Origin: Dysosmobacter welbionis
Lineage (GTDB): Bacteria > Bacillota > Clostridia > Oscillospirales > Oscillospiraceae
Reading direction: 5' to 3'
Length of the DNA: 64,000 nt
NCBI RefSeq assembly: GCF_005121165.3
Contig: NZ_CP034413.3
Location: 1,674,001-1,738,000 of the forward strand
Made by a program: the position numbers and the translations under genes. The notes under the pieces are model-generated. The model saw nothing but the letters and a program-made list of their open reading frames with translations, was not told the DNA's origin and did not search any database. The stretch's first letter is position 1, and the number at the start of each line of letters is the position of its first letter. Positions 56,829-64,000 of this stretch are shown here, in pieces.

Positions 56829-57692
56829 GTGCAAAGGCGAGCCTGGATGGAGCTGCCCCAAAACCGCTTTCTGCGGGGCATCTATCTGCTGGTGCAGCGG
56901 TATCTGCGCCACAATGTGGGGATGCAGGGAGCGGCTCTGGCGTTTTACCTGCTGTTCATGATCTTTCCCCTGCTGATCTTTGTCAGCTCCCTGCTGGGCC
57001 TGCTGCAGCTGGACGTGGATGCCATTCTGGCCGCGGTGCAGGAGTTCCTGCCCCGGGAGATCGTGTCCTTCATCGGGGTGTACCTCACCTATGTGGGCCG
57101 GAACCCCAGTGTGAAGCTGCTGCTGTTCGGCCTGTTCTTCTCCCTGTACTTCCCCATGCGGGCCACCAACACGCTGATGCGCTCCGTGCGGATCGCCTAT
57201 CACCTGGGCCCGCCCCGGGGCGCGCTGCCCCAGCTGGTGAAAACGCTGCTGTACACGGCGGTGCTGATCGCCACCATCGCCCTGACCCTGACGCTGATGT
57301 CCGTGGGAGACCGGCTGCTGCTCTACGCCGTGGACAGCTTCGGCCTGCCCCGGTTCTGGGCGGTGCTGTGGGCGAAGCTGCGGTTCCCGGTGGCGGCGGT
57401 GGCAGGGTATTTCGCCCTGTTCTTCCTGTACGCACTGTCTCAGGACGGCCGCCAGCCCTGGCGGAACATCTGGCCCGGCACTATGGCGGCCCTGGGGGCC
57501 TGGCTGGCGCTGAACTGGCTGTACTCCACATACGTGGAGAACTTTGCCGACTACTCCCTGCTGTACGGCTCCATCGGCACGGCCATCGCCCTTTTGATCT
57601 GGCTGTATATGACCGCCGTGACCCTCATCATGGGGGCGGAGCTGAACGCCACGCTGATCTCCCTGCGAAAGGACCGGGCGGGGGAATCGTAA
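56829..57692 (+). CDS. YihY/BrkB family inner-membrane protein
   Basis: This 287-aa protein has six hydrophobic segments and the family marks MQGAALAFYLLFMIFPLLIF, FPMRATNTLMRSV, WPGTMAALGAWLALNWLYSTYVENFADYSLLYGSIGTAIALLIWLY and MGAELNA. The older label ribonuclease BN is incorrect for this family; it is an uncharacterised membrane protein, possibly exporter-like. I start at a GTG (56829) spaced after GAGAGGAGG; the longer frame from 56679 runs over the ArsC-like gene. Confidence 0.8.
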   Translation: MQRRAWMELPQNRFLRGIYLLVQRYLRHNVGMQGAALAFYLLFMIFPLLIFVSSLLGLLQLDVDAILAAVQEFLPREIVSFIGVYLTYVGRNPSVKLLLFGLFFSLYFPMRATNTLMRSVRIAYHLGPPRGALPQLVKTLLYTAVLIATIALTLTLMSVGDRLLLYAVDSFGLPRFWAVLWAKLRFPVAAVAGYFALFFLYALSQDGRQPWRNIWPGTMAALGAWLALNWLYSTYVENFADYSLLYGSIGTAIALLIWLYMTAVTLIMGAELNATLISLRKDRAGES

Positions 57693-57789
57693 ACGATTTT
57701 TGAATCCCGGCGGCCCCCGCTTTACTTTACGGGAGAGATGCTCTACAATATTCTCTGGGTGAGGAAACCCTTGGAAAGGATGGAATCAA

Positions 57790-59031
57790 ATGGAATCCAT
57801 GAAAGAAAAACTGACGGAATACGCCCAGCTGCTGGTGCGGGTGGGCCTGAATATCCAGAGGGGGCAGCCGCTGGTGATCTCCTCGCCTGTGGAGTGCGCC
57901 TTTTTCGCCCGTCTCTGTGCGGCGGAGGCCTATCAGGCCGGTTGCCGGGAGGTGGTGATGAACTGGGGCGACGATGAACTGGGCCGGATGAAGTACCTCC
58001 ATGCGGCTGACGAGGTGTTCGACACCGTGCCCCTGTGGCGGCGGCACTTCTACAACGACTACGCCCTGGAGGGGGCGGCGTACCTGGCCATCTCCGCCAG
58101 CGATCCGGAGAACCTCAAGGGCGTGGACCACAGCCGGATCGTCCGGGCCCAGCAGGCCAGCGGGAGGGCCTTGAAGGACTTCGACCGTCTCCAGATGTGC
58201 GGCGGCTTCCCCTGGTGCATCGCCTCCATCCCCATCCCCAGCTGGGCGAAGAAGGTGTTCCCGGATCTTGCGGAGAGCGAGGCAATGGACAAACTGTGGG
58301 AGGCCATCTTCCAGGCAGTGCGCATTACCGGCGACGGCAGGTGCGTAGACAAGTGGCACCGGCATATCGAGACCCTGGCCCATCGGGTGGAGAAGCTGAA
58401 CCAGCTGAACTTCAAGTCCCTCCACTACACCAACTCCCTGGGCACGGACCTGACTGTGGAACTGCCGGAGGACCACATCTGGGAGGCGGGTAACGACGTG
58501 ACTCTGTCTGGCCGCACCTATATCGCCAATATCCCCACGGAGGAGGTCTTCACCTCTCCCCTGAAGACCGGCGTCAACGGCGTGGTCTACTCCGCCCTGC
58601 CCCTGTCCCACAACGGCACCATCATTGACAAGTTCCACTTTGTGGTGAAGGACGGGAAGATCGTGGAGGTTCACGCGGAACAGGGGGAGGAGGCCCTCAA
58701 GGCCGCCGTCACTGTGGATGAAGGGGCCAGCTACTTCGGCGAGGTGGCCCTGGTGCCCTATGACAGCCCTATCTCCAACCAGAAGATCCTGTTCTACAAC
58801 ACCCTGTTCGACGAGAATGCGGCCTGCCACATCGCCTTCGGCGAGGCCTATCCCTGCCTCAAGGACGGCCAGGCCATGAGCAAGGACGAGCTGAAGGCCC
58901 GGGGCCTCAACGACTCCATCACCCACGTGGACTTCATGGTGGGCACGCCGGACCTGAACATCCTGGGTATTACCCACGACGGAAAGGAAATCCCAGTGTT
59001 CGTGGACGGCAACTTCGCCCCGGAGATCTGA
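57790..59031 (+). CDS. M29 family metallo-aminopeptidase
   Basis: This 413-aa cytosolic exopeptidase of the thermophilic-aminopeptidase (AmpS/PepS/T) family removes N-terminal residues from peptides. Family landmarks: PLVISSPVECAFFARLCAAEAY at the N-terminus, LGTDLTVELPEDHIWEAGN, the metal-binding NIPTEEVFTSP, FGEVALVPYDSPIS, and the C-terminal HIAFGEAY and SITHVDFMVGTPDLNI. A GGAAAGG site precedes the ATG. Length is normal. Confidence 0.88.
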   Translation: MESMKEKLTEYAQLLVRVGLNIQRGQPLVISSPVECAFFARLCAAEAYQAGCREVVMNWGDDELGRMKYLHAADEVFDTVPLWRRHFYNDYALEGAAYLAISASDPENLKGVDHSRIVRAQQASGRALKDFDRLQMCGGFPWCIASIPIPSWAKKVFPDLAESEAMDKLWEAIFQAVRITGDGRCVDKWHRHIETLAHRVEKLNQLNFKSLHYTNSLGTDLTVELPEDHIWEAGNDVTLSGRTYIANIPTEEVFTSPLKTGVNGVVYSALPLSHNGTIIDKFHFVVKDGKIVEVHAEQGEEALKAAVTVDEGASYFGEVALVPYDSPISNQKILFYNTLFDENAACHIAFGEAYPCLKDGQAMSKDELKARGLNDSITHVDFMVGTPDLNILGITHDGKEIPVFVDGNFAPEI

Positions 59032-59055
59032 AATCAGAGAGAAAGAGGAGAGACC

Positions 59056-59549
59056 ATGACATACGAGCTGAGAAAGACTGACGAGAACGTGCTGATTGCG
59101 GAGGGCGCCTCCGTCACCGGAGACGTGCGGCTGGCAAAGGGCGTCAGCATCTGGTACGGTGCGGTCCTGCGGGGGACATGGGCCCCATCACCGTGGGAAC
59201 GGACACCAATATTCAGGACGAGGCCATCCTCCACGAGGAGACGGTGGTGGGCAGGGGCTGCACCATCGGCCACGGGGCCATCGTCCACGGCTGCACAGTG
59301 GGGGACAACACCCTGATCGGCATGGGGGCCATTGTCCTCAACGGCGCGAAGATCGGCAGCGACTGTATCGTGGGTGCCGGGGCCCTGGTCACCGGAAAAA
59401 TGGACGCCCCGGACGGGTCCATGATCCTGGGCAGCCCCGCCAAGGTGGTGCGGCCCCTGAAGCCGGAGGAGATCGAAGGCAACCGGGCGGCCATGGAGGA
59501 GTATCTGGAAGCTGCCGCCCAGTATCGGAAGGAGCAGGAAGCCCGTTGA
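59056..59549 (+). pseudogene. Gamma carbonic anhydrase family protein, single-base frameshift
   Basis: Left-handed beta-helix hexapeptide repeats begin LIAEGASVTGDVRLAKGVSIWYGAVLRG. At a G5 run (59171-59175) a missing G breaks the frame, and the rest continues DMGPITVGTDTNIQDEAILHE, CTIGHGAIVHGCTVGDNTLIGMGAIVLNGA and a C-terminal helix. The zinc-binding histidines (H in ILHE, GHGAIVHG) are present. With one G restored it is a normal ~165-aa YrdA/PaaY-type protein, so this may be a sequencing error. Confidence 0.82.
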
Positions 59550-59586
59550 GACAGGCCCTCCGGGCCGGAAAGAGAGTTTACCGTTC

Positions 59587-60774
59587 ATGGAATGGAACAA
59601 ACAGAAGATCAAAGGACTTCTGCTGGTGGTCTGCGGCGGTGTGGCGTTTTACTGCGCACTGCAGCGCCTGGATGCAGTCCTGGCGGCGCTGGGCTGGCTG
59701 CTTGGGATTTTGGCGCCGTTTCTGCTGGGCGGCGCCCTGGCCTTTATCCTGAATGTGCCCATGCGGGCCATCGAGCGGCACCTGTTCCCCAGAAACCGGA
59801 AGGGCGCAAAGCTCCGCCGCCCCCTGGCCCTGGTGCTGACCCTGGTCGCGGTGATCGGTGTGCTGGCCCTGGCTGGCCTGGTGATCGGCCCGGGCATCGC
59901 AGATGCAGTCATGTCCATCATTCGGGAGATTCCTGCCGCCTTCCAGCGACTGGAGCACCAGCTCACCGCCCTGGCGGAGAACCTGCAGGACCTGTGGCCT
60001 CTACTGGAGGAGCAGCTGATGAAGCTGCAGGAGGAGATCCAATGGCAGGAGCTTTCTGCCAAGGCTCTGGAGATCGCCAAGGCAATTGGGGCCGGGATTG
60101 TCTCCTCCGGTGGGTTCATCGGCGGTGTGGTCAGCGGTGTCAGCACCTTTGTCATCAGCCTGATCTTCTCCTTCTATGTCCTGCTGCAGAAGGAGAAGCT
60201 GGGCCGCCAGGGCCGCCAGGTGATTTACGGCCTGCTGCCCCTGCGGCAGGCCGACCGGACGCTGGACGTCCTGCGGCTGTCCGGGCGGACCTTCTCCAGC
60301 TTCCTCTCCGGCCAGTGCCTGGAGGCCTGCATTCTGGGCACGCTGTTCGTCGCGGCCATGACCATCTTCCGGATGCCCTACGCCCTGCTGGTGGGCGTCC
60401 TGATCGCCCTGACCGCCCTGATCCCCATTGTGGGGGCTTTTATCGGCTGCGCTGTGGGCGCACTGCTCATCGCCATCGACGATCCCTGGAAGGCGCTGTG
60501 GTTCATCGTGCTGTTCCTGGTGCTCCAGCAGATCGAGGGAAACCTGATCTACCCCCATGTGGTGGGTTCCTCCGTGGGGCTGCCCTCCATCTGGGTGCTG
60601 GCCGCCGTCACTCTGGGCGGCAAGCTCATGGGGATCACAGGGATGCTGTTCTTCATCCCGCTGTGCTCCGTGATCTACGCCCTGTTCCGCAGCTATGTGA
60701 AAAACCGGCTGGTGAGCAAGGCAGTCCCACCGGAGAAATGGCGGGACCCGCCTCCCCCACCCTCCCGGCAGTGA
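59587..60774 (+). CDS. AI-2E family transporter (PerM/YtvI-like)
   Basis: This 395-aa inner-membrane protein has about eight segments: two or three at the N-terminus, an amphipathic middle (~110-150) and the conserved C-terminal block with FSSFLSGQCLEACILGTLF, ALIPIVGAFIGCAVGALLIAI, and QQIEGNLIYPHVVGSSVGLPSIWVL. Members export signalling molecules or act as Na/H antiporters; the actual cargo is not predictable. A terminator hairpin follows. Confidence 0.87.
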   Translation: MEWNKQKIKGLLLVVCGGVAFYCALQRLDAVLAALGWLLGILAPFLLGGALAFILNVPMRAIERHLFPRNRKGAKLRRPLALVLTLVAVIGVLALAGLVIGPGIADAVMSIIREIPAAFQRLEHQLTALAENLQDLWPLLEEQLMKLQEEIQWQELSAKALEIAKAIGAGIVSSGGFIGGVVSGVSTFVISLIFSFYVLLQKEKLGRQGRQVIYGLLPLRQADRTLDVLRLSGRTFSSFLSGQCLEACILGTLFVAAMTIFRMPYALLVGVLIALTALIPIVGAFIGCAVGALLIAIDDPWKALWFIVLFLVLQQIEGNLIYPHVVGSSVGLPSIWVLAAVTLGGKLMGITGMLFFIPLCSVIYALFRSYVKNRLVSKAVPPEKWRDPPPPPSRQ

Positions 60775-60800
60775 GCGTTCTTTCCGCCGCCCTACATCTG

Positions 60801-60840
60801 TTCAAAAACCGGCCGTCCAAATTGGGCGGCCGGTTTTTGT
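60801..60840 (+). terminator. Terminator after the AI-2E family gene
   Basis: AAAAACCGGCCGTCC and GGGCGGCCGGTTTTT form a stem with an AAATT loop and a T5 run. Confidence 0.8.
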
Positions 60841-60858
60841 GCGCAGATTCAATTTTTA

Positions 60859-60887
60859 TTGACAAGAATCCTTGTCAGTGCTATGCT
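60859..60887 (+). promoter_or_regulatory. Promoter of the XRE-DUF3169 operon
   Basis: TTGACA - 17 bp - TATGCT on the plus strand. The -35 box is the first half of an 18-bp palindromic operator, so a bound protein would exclude RNA polymerase. Confidence 0.65.
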
Positions 60888-60931
60888 ATATTTGACAAGA
60901 ATAATTGTCATTTTGACTTGGATCATTGTCG
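60860..60931. promoter_or_regulatory. Three tandem palindromic operators upstream of the XRE gene
   Basis: TGACAAGAATCCTTGTCA (60860), TGACAAGAATAATTGTCA (60893) and a degenerate TGACTTGGATCATTGTCG (60914) start 33 and 21 bp apart, about three and two DNA turns. They surround the promoter and end 17 bp before the XRE start codon. Confidence 0.7.
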
Positions 60932-60948
60932 GGAAAGGGGATGAGCGG

Positions 60949-61167
60949 ATGCCGCTGTACAACCGGCTGAAGGAGCACCGGGCCCGGCTGGGGGTCAACC
61001 AGCAGGAGATGGGCGCCCTGGCGGGTGTTTCCCGCCAGACCATCAGCCAGATCGAACGGGGGACTACTCCCCCTCGGTGACGCTGGCGCTGAAGCTTGCC
61101 AGGATCTGCGGTGTAACCGTGGAGGACATTTTTACCTATCAGGAGGATGAATGCCATGAGCGATAAC
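60949..61167 (+). pseudogene. XRE-family regulator, single-base frameshift
   Basis: It starts MPLYNRLKEHRARLGVNQQEMGALAGVSRQTISQIERG, a typical short XRE regulator of the YozG/PlsX-adjacent type. At a G5 run (61058-61062) a missing G brings an early stop. Restoring it gives DYSPSVTLALKLARICGVTVEDIFTY and a 73-aa protein ending at 61167. Such proteins repress the membrane-protein gene that overlaps them, which here is a DUF3169 gene. Confidence 0.75.
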
Positions 61168-61908
61168 GTGAGGCGGGACAACCGCAGGGCGCTGCCCAAA
61201 TACCTGCTGACAATTCTGCTGTTCGGGCTGCTGGGCGGCGTGCTGGGCTTTTTCACCGGTGTGGCTGGGGCCGCTGGCGTGGCGGAGACGGTGCGGCAGG
61301 CCCTGGACCGGGTGCTGGCGGTGTGTGCGCCCTGGGGCATCGTCGGCAGCGCCGTGGTGCTGCTGGGGGCGGGCTGGTACCTCTATGCCGCCGCCAAACG
61401 GCGCTTTGCCGCCTGGGATGGGGAGGACGAGGACGCCATGGACGCGGCGGAGCAGCAGCTGAGCTGGGCTCTGCTGCTGACGGGGCTGGTGATAATCCTG
61501 GACTTTTTCTTCTTCGCCGCCTCCATCATCTACGACCGCTTTCTGCCGGACCTGATCCTCTTTCTGGCATCTGTGGCGGTGCTGGTGGTGCTCCAGCAGA
61601 AGATCGTGGACCTGGAGCGCCGGATCAATCCGGAGAAACGGGGCAGCGTTTACGACATGAAATTCCAGAAGACCTGGATGGACAGCTGCGACGAGGCGGA
61701 GCGGGCCCAGATCGGCCAGGCCTGCTACCGGGCCTATATGGTGGGGACCAAGGTCTGCATCTTCCTGTGGGTGGCCCTGCTGATCCTGAACTTTGTGTTT
61801 GACTTCGGCCTGCTGCCCATCGCGGCGGTGCTGGCGGTGTGGGGCGCGATGCAAACAGTCTATGCCCTTGAGTGCATCCGACTCAGCAAGAGAACGGGGG
61901 ACGCGTAA
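61156..61908 (+). CDS. DUF3169 family membrane protein
   Basis: This 250-aa protein has about six membrane segments (e.g. LTILLFGLLGGVLGFFTG, GIVGSAVVLLGAGWYLYAA, LLLTGLVIILDFFFFAA, LILFLASVAVLVVL) and a conserved soluble loop RRINPEKRGSVYDMKFQKTWMDSCDEAE. The pairing with a small XRE gene is the characteristic DUF3169 arrangement. I use the ATG giving MSDNVRRD, spaced after AGGAGG. Role unknown, possibly envelope stress or antimicrobial resistance. Confidence 0.65.
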   Translation: MSDNVRRDNRRALPKYLLTILLFGLLGGVLGFFTGVAGAAGVAETVRQALDRVLAVCAPWGIVGSAVVLLGAGWYLYAAAKRRFAAWDGEDEDAMDAAEQQLSWALLLTGLVIILDFFFFAASIIYDRFLPDLILFLASVAVLVVLQQKIVDLERRINPEKRGSVYDMKFQKTWMDSCDEAERAQIGQACYRAYMVGTKVCIFLWVALLILNFVFDFGLLPIAAVLAVWGAMQTVYALECIRLSKRTGDA

Positions 61909-61985
61909 TGGACATCGCGCTGCTGGGCGCCGTTTTGGCAGCCTGCGTGCTCTGCCTGTTGGAGAAAAAGAAGGCGCAAATCTGA
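61908..61985 (+). CDS. Possible 25-aa membrane peptide
   Basis: The ATG shares a base with the DUF3169 stop (TAATG). The peptide is one hydrophobic segment (DIALLGAVLAACVLCLLE) with a basic tail KKKAQI. Translational coupling makes it plausible, but it is short and unconfirmed. Confidence 0.35.
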   Translation: MDIALLGAVLAACVLCLLEKKKAQI

Positions 61986-62001
61986 TGCCGCCGGGCATTT
62001 C

Positions 62002-62037
62002 ACAAAGCCGGCCCGCTTGTCAGCGGGCCGGCTTTGT
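62002..62037 (+). terminator. Terminator after the DUF3169 operon
   Basis: Perfect 16-nt arms ACAAAGCCGGCCCGCT/AGCGGGCCGGCTTTGT with a 4-nt loop. The weak T content suggests possible bidirectional use. Confidence 0.65.
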
Positions 62038-62121
62038 GGTATTCTTTATTTTGTTTGAAGGAATCTGCGGTCCATCCCGGGGCGGTCCGCTCCCCGATGC
62101 CCGGATTTGGCGGAGGTGTTT

Positions 62122-62976
62122 ATGGTCGAATTGCTGCTGATTTTAGCGGCAGCCGCTGCTGCGGCAGCTGCCCTGGCCGGGCTTGGATACCTGCTGGTCT
62201 GGTTCCTGCTCCACGGCCGGCGGGATGGTCCTGGCTGGGAAAAGCTGGAGGGCTTTCGGTACGCCCACCGGGGCCTCCACGGCCCCGGCGTGCCGGAGAA
62301 CTCCCTGGCGGCCTTCCGCCGGGCGGCGGAGGCCGGATACGGCGCCGAACTGGATGTCCATCTGACCCGGGATGGACGCCTGGTGGTGATCCACGACGGG
62401 GATTTGGAGCGGATGTGCGGCGTTCCCGGCCGGGTGGCGGAAAAAACCGCGGAGGAGCTTGCCGCTCTCCGGCTGGCAGGCTCAGAGGAACACATCCCTC
62501 TTCTGGAGGAGGTGCTCCCCCTGTTTGCCGGACGGGCGCCGCTGGTGGTGGAGCTGAAGACCGACCGGCACGGCGCCGCGGCGCTGGCCCGGGATACGGT
62601 GGATTGCCTGGACCGCTTCTCCATAGACTACTGTGTGGAGAGCTTTGACCCCCGGCCGCTGCGGTGGCTGCGCCGCCACCGGCCGTCGGTGCTGCGGGGC
62701 CAGCTGTCCCAGAATTTCCACCGCCATCCATCCGGCCAGGGTCCCTGGAACCGCTTGGCGCTGACGAATCTCTTCTACAATGCATTCACCCGGCCGGATT
62801 TTGTGGCCTACCGGTTCGGAGACCGGGAAAAGCCGGCAGTGCGGCTGTGCCGCAAATTTGGGATGCGGATGGCCTACTGGACCCTCCGCTCCCGGGCCGA
62901 TGTGGCCCTTGCCGAGCAAGAGGGCGCCCTGCCGATTTTTGAAGAACCGGACCGACCGAAGGAGGTAACCCATTGA
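62122..62976 (+). CDS. Glycerophosphodiester phosphodiesterase family protein
   Basis: This 284-aa protein has one N-terminal membrane anchor (residues ~3-30) and a GDPD TIM-barrel: YAHRGLHGPGVPENSLAAF (catalytic His and Arg, metal Glu), GAELDVHLTRDGRLVVIHDG (Glu, Asp, second catalytic His), PLVVELKTD and ESFDPRPLRWLRRHRP. It would hydrolyse glycerophosphodiesters or related lipids at the membrane surface. The ATG at 62122 follows GGAGGTG. Its stop overlaps the next gene's TTG. Confidence 0.85.
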   Translation: MVELLLILAAAAAAAAALAGLGYLLVWFLLHGRRDGPGWEKLEGFRYAHRGLHGPGVPENSLAAFRRAAEAGYGAELDVHLTRDGRLVVIHDGDLERMCGVPGRVAEKTAEELAALRLAGSEEHIPLLEEVLPLFAGRAPLVVELKTDRHGAAALARDTVDCLDRFSIDYCVESFDPRPLRWLRRHRPSVLRGQLSQNFHRHPSGQGPWNRLALTNLFYNAFTRPDFVAYRFGDREKPAVRLCRKFGMRMAYWTLRSRADVALAEQEGALPIFEEPDRPKEVTH

Positions 62977-63893
62977 AGTCGACAAAGAAAGAAAAGAAGC
63001 AGTATAAAAAGGCATTTCAGGAGGCCATGGCGCGGGAGCTGCGGGAACACAAAAGCTCCTTCATCGTCTTTTCCATCCTGCGGATTCTGGTGCTGGTGGT
63101 GCTGGTGCGGCAGATCATGCTGGCCAACTACGAGGGCGCCTTCTTCTGCATTCTCACGCTTCTGCTGCTCTACGTGCCCAGCTGGATCCAGGTGAAGCTG
63201 CGGATCGAGCTGCCGCCGCCCCTGGAGATCACCATTTTCTGCTTCATCTTTGCGGCAGAAATTCTGGGTGAGGTCAACGCCTTTTATGTCGTGATCCCCG
63301 GATGGGACACCATGCTCCACACCATCAACGGCTTCCTGGCCGCGGCGGTAGGCTTCTCCATGGTGATGCTGCTGAACGACGATGACCGGATCACCTTCCA
63401 TCTGTCCCCGGCGTTCCTGGCCCTGGTGGCCTTCTGCTTCTCCATGACTATCGGGGTCCTGTGGGAGTTCTTTGAATTCGGCATGGACTTCTTCCTGGGC
63501 ACGGACATGCAGAAGGACACGGTCATCCACGCCATCCACTCCGTCTCCCTGGATCCCACGCTCTCCAACAAGGTGGTGACGATTCCGGATATCCAGGACG
63601 TGGTCATCAACGGAGAGAGCCTGGGACTGGGCGGCTACCTGGATATTGGCATCATCGACACCATGAAGGACCTATTTGTGAATTTCATCGGTGCCGTTGT
63701 GTTCTCCCTCTCCGGCTTCTTCTTCGCCCGCAGCAAGGGCCGCCGGAAGAGCGCCGCCCAGGGCTTTGTCCCCAGCAAAAAGACCGCGGAGCAGGACTAT
63801 CTCCAGCAGGCGCTGGAAGAGGCGGATCAAAAGGACGCGGACGCCCCCACTCCGGATGGCCCCCCGGCGCCGGGAGAACCGGAGGGTGCCTGA
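62973..63893 (+). CDS. Multi-pass membrane protein, YjdF/DUF2238-like
   Basis: This 306-aa protein starts with TTG after AAGGAGGTAACCCA and overlaps the GDPD gene by 4 bp. A basic N-terminal tail is followed by about seven hydrophobic segments, with the motifs GWDTMLHTINGFLAAAVGF and FCFSMTIGVLWEFFEFGMD typical of DUF2238/YjdF-type proteins. The last ~60 residues are hydrophilic and Pro/Asp-rich. Function unknown; coupling to the phosphodiesterase hints at envelope lipid work. Confidence 0.65.
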   Translation: MKSTKKEKKQYKKAFQEAMARELREHKSSFIVFSILRILVLVVLVRQIMLANYEGAFFCILTLLLLYVPSWIQVKLRIELPPPLEITIFCFIFAAEILGEVNAFYVVIPGWDTMLHTINGFLAAAVGFSMVMLLNDDDRITFHLSPAFLALVAFCFSMTIGVLWEFFEFGMDFFLGTDMQKDTVIHAIHSVSLDPTLSNKVVTIPDIQDVVINGESLGLGGYLDIGIIDTMKDLFVNFIGAVVFSLSGFFFARSKGRRKSAAQGFVPSKKTAEQDYLQQALEEADQKDADAPTPDGPPAPGEPEGA

Positions 63894-63911
63894 GCGCCCC
63901 ACACAGACAGA

Positions 63912-63976
63912 AAACCACCGGCCGAAGCCGGTGGTTTTTCGCAGCAGCGGCCGGCAGATGCCGGCCGCTGCTTTTT
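63912..63976 (+). terminator. Two tandem terminators at the end of the GDPD operon
   Basis: Hairpin one, AACCACCGGC/GCCGGTGGTT with TTTTT; hairpin two, GCAGCGGCCGGCA/CCGGCCGCTGC with TTTTT. They lie back to back about 20 bp after the stop codon. Confidence 0.8.
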
Positions 63977-64000
63977 GATGTGACAGGGTTCAGTCGTCCA

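Noticed and set aside
59592-60944. 450-codon frame overlapping the AI-2E family gene
   Set aside because: It is a +2 shadow frame with Arg/Pro/Gly-rich translation and no ribosome site.

Overview
The window is a chromosomal segment of a fairly high-GC Firmicute. The 16S rRNA gene (32537-34066, minus) reads like Oscillospiraceae close to Oscillibacter/Dysosmobacter, and protein style (GTG/TTG starts, strong GGAGG sites) agrees. Species cannot be fixed by eye. Three kinds of DNA alternate: housekeeping genes, an island of small-acid and peptide metabolism riddled with decayed mobile-element cores, and one well-delimited integrative mobilizable element (IME) carrying restriction and probable defence genes. 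Layout: 1-5.2 kb (minus) is an Opp-type peptide ABC transporter operon headed by an Asp/Glu/hydantoin racemase-family gene. 5.5-8.9 kb holds remnants: a glycerate-kinase MOFRL fragment, a nitroreductase fragment and a frameshifted IME core (excisionase-like, HTH/Rep-like, oriT-like, MobC-like). 9.1-14.8 kb (minus) is a sigma-54-controlled catabolic operon: a sigma-54 activator with PAS domain, then a -24/-12 promoter embedded in the activator's terminator hairpin, then a 3-hydroxyacyl-type dehydrogenase, an AHL-lactonase-like hydrolase, a sodium:solute symporter with two C-terminal winged-helix-like domains, and a small membrane protein. 16.3-21.1 kb is a second copy of the same IME core with a frameshifted MobP3-like relaxase bearing Sel1 repeats and a metallophosphatase. 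21.1-26.5 kb is a second catabolic cassette (AEC transporter, RraA/HMG-aldolase-like protein, 2-hydroxyacid dehydrogenase, SLC13 anion permease, divergent LysR). It is flanked by about 175-bp direct repeats that each encode a small protein; the right copy is followed by an intact tyrosine integrase. 28.3-34.5 kb (minus) is a complete rRNA operon: three tandem promoters, 16S, tRNA-Ile, tRNA-Ala, 23S, tRNA-Lys, tRNA-Glu, 5S, tRNA-Asn, tRNA-Met, tRNA-Trp, terminator. 34.6-40.9 kb (plus) is housekeeping: a YhaN/SbcC-like ATPase, Mrp ATPase, xanthine phosphoribosyltransferase, a lipoprotein and guaA. The IME is inserted at the 3' end of guaA (40.9-52.0 kb). It has exact 13-bp att repeats, and the probable native guaA terminator now lies just beyond the right repeat. 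It carries an XRE repressor, excisionase, tyrosine integrase, MobC-like protein, RepA-like helicase, MobV relaxase with oriT, an AT-rich type II restriction-modification system with controller protein, and a DUF5343 plus Swt1-like HEPN gene pair that is the best candidate for an uncharacterised defence module. 52-64 kb is housekeeping again: three tRNA-Leu genes, citrate synthase, sirtuin, ArsC-family protein, YihY membrane protein, M29 aminopeptidase, gamma carbonic anhydrase, AI-2E family exporter, an XRE/DUF3169 pair, glycerophosphodiesterase and a membrane protein. A caution applies to the whole window: many otherwise well-conserved genes (sirtuin, ArsC, gamma carbonic anhydrase, XRE, MobV) are each broken by one missing base, usually in a G or A run. 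This looks as much like residual sequencing indels as like real gene decay, so pseudogene calls on such genes are provisional.
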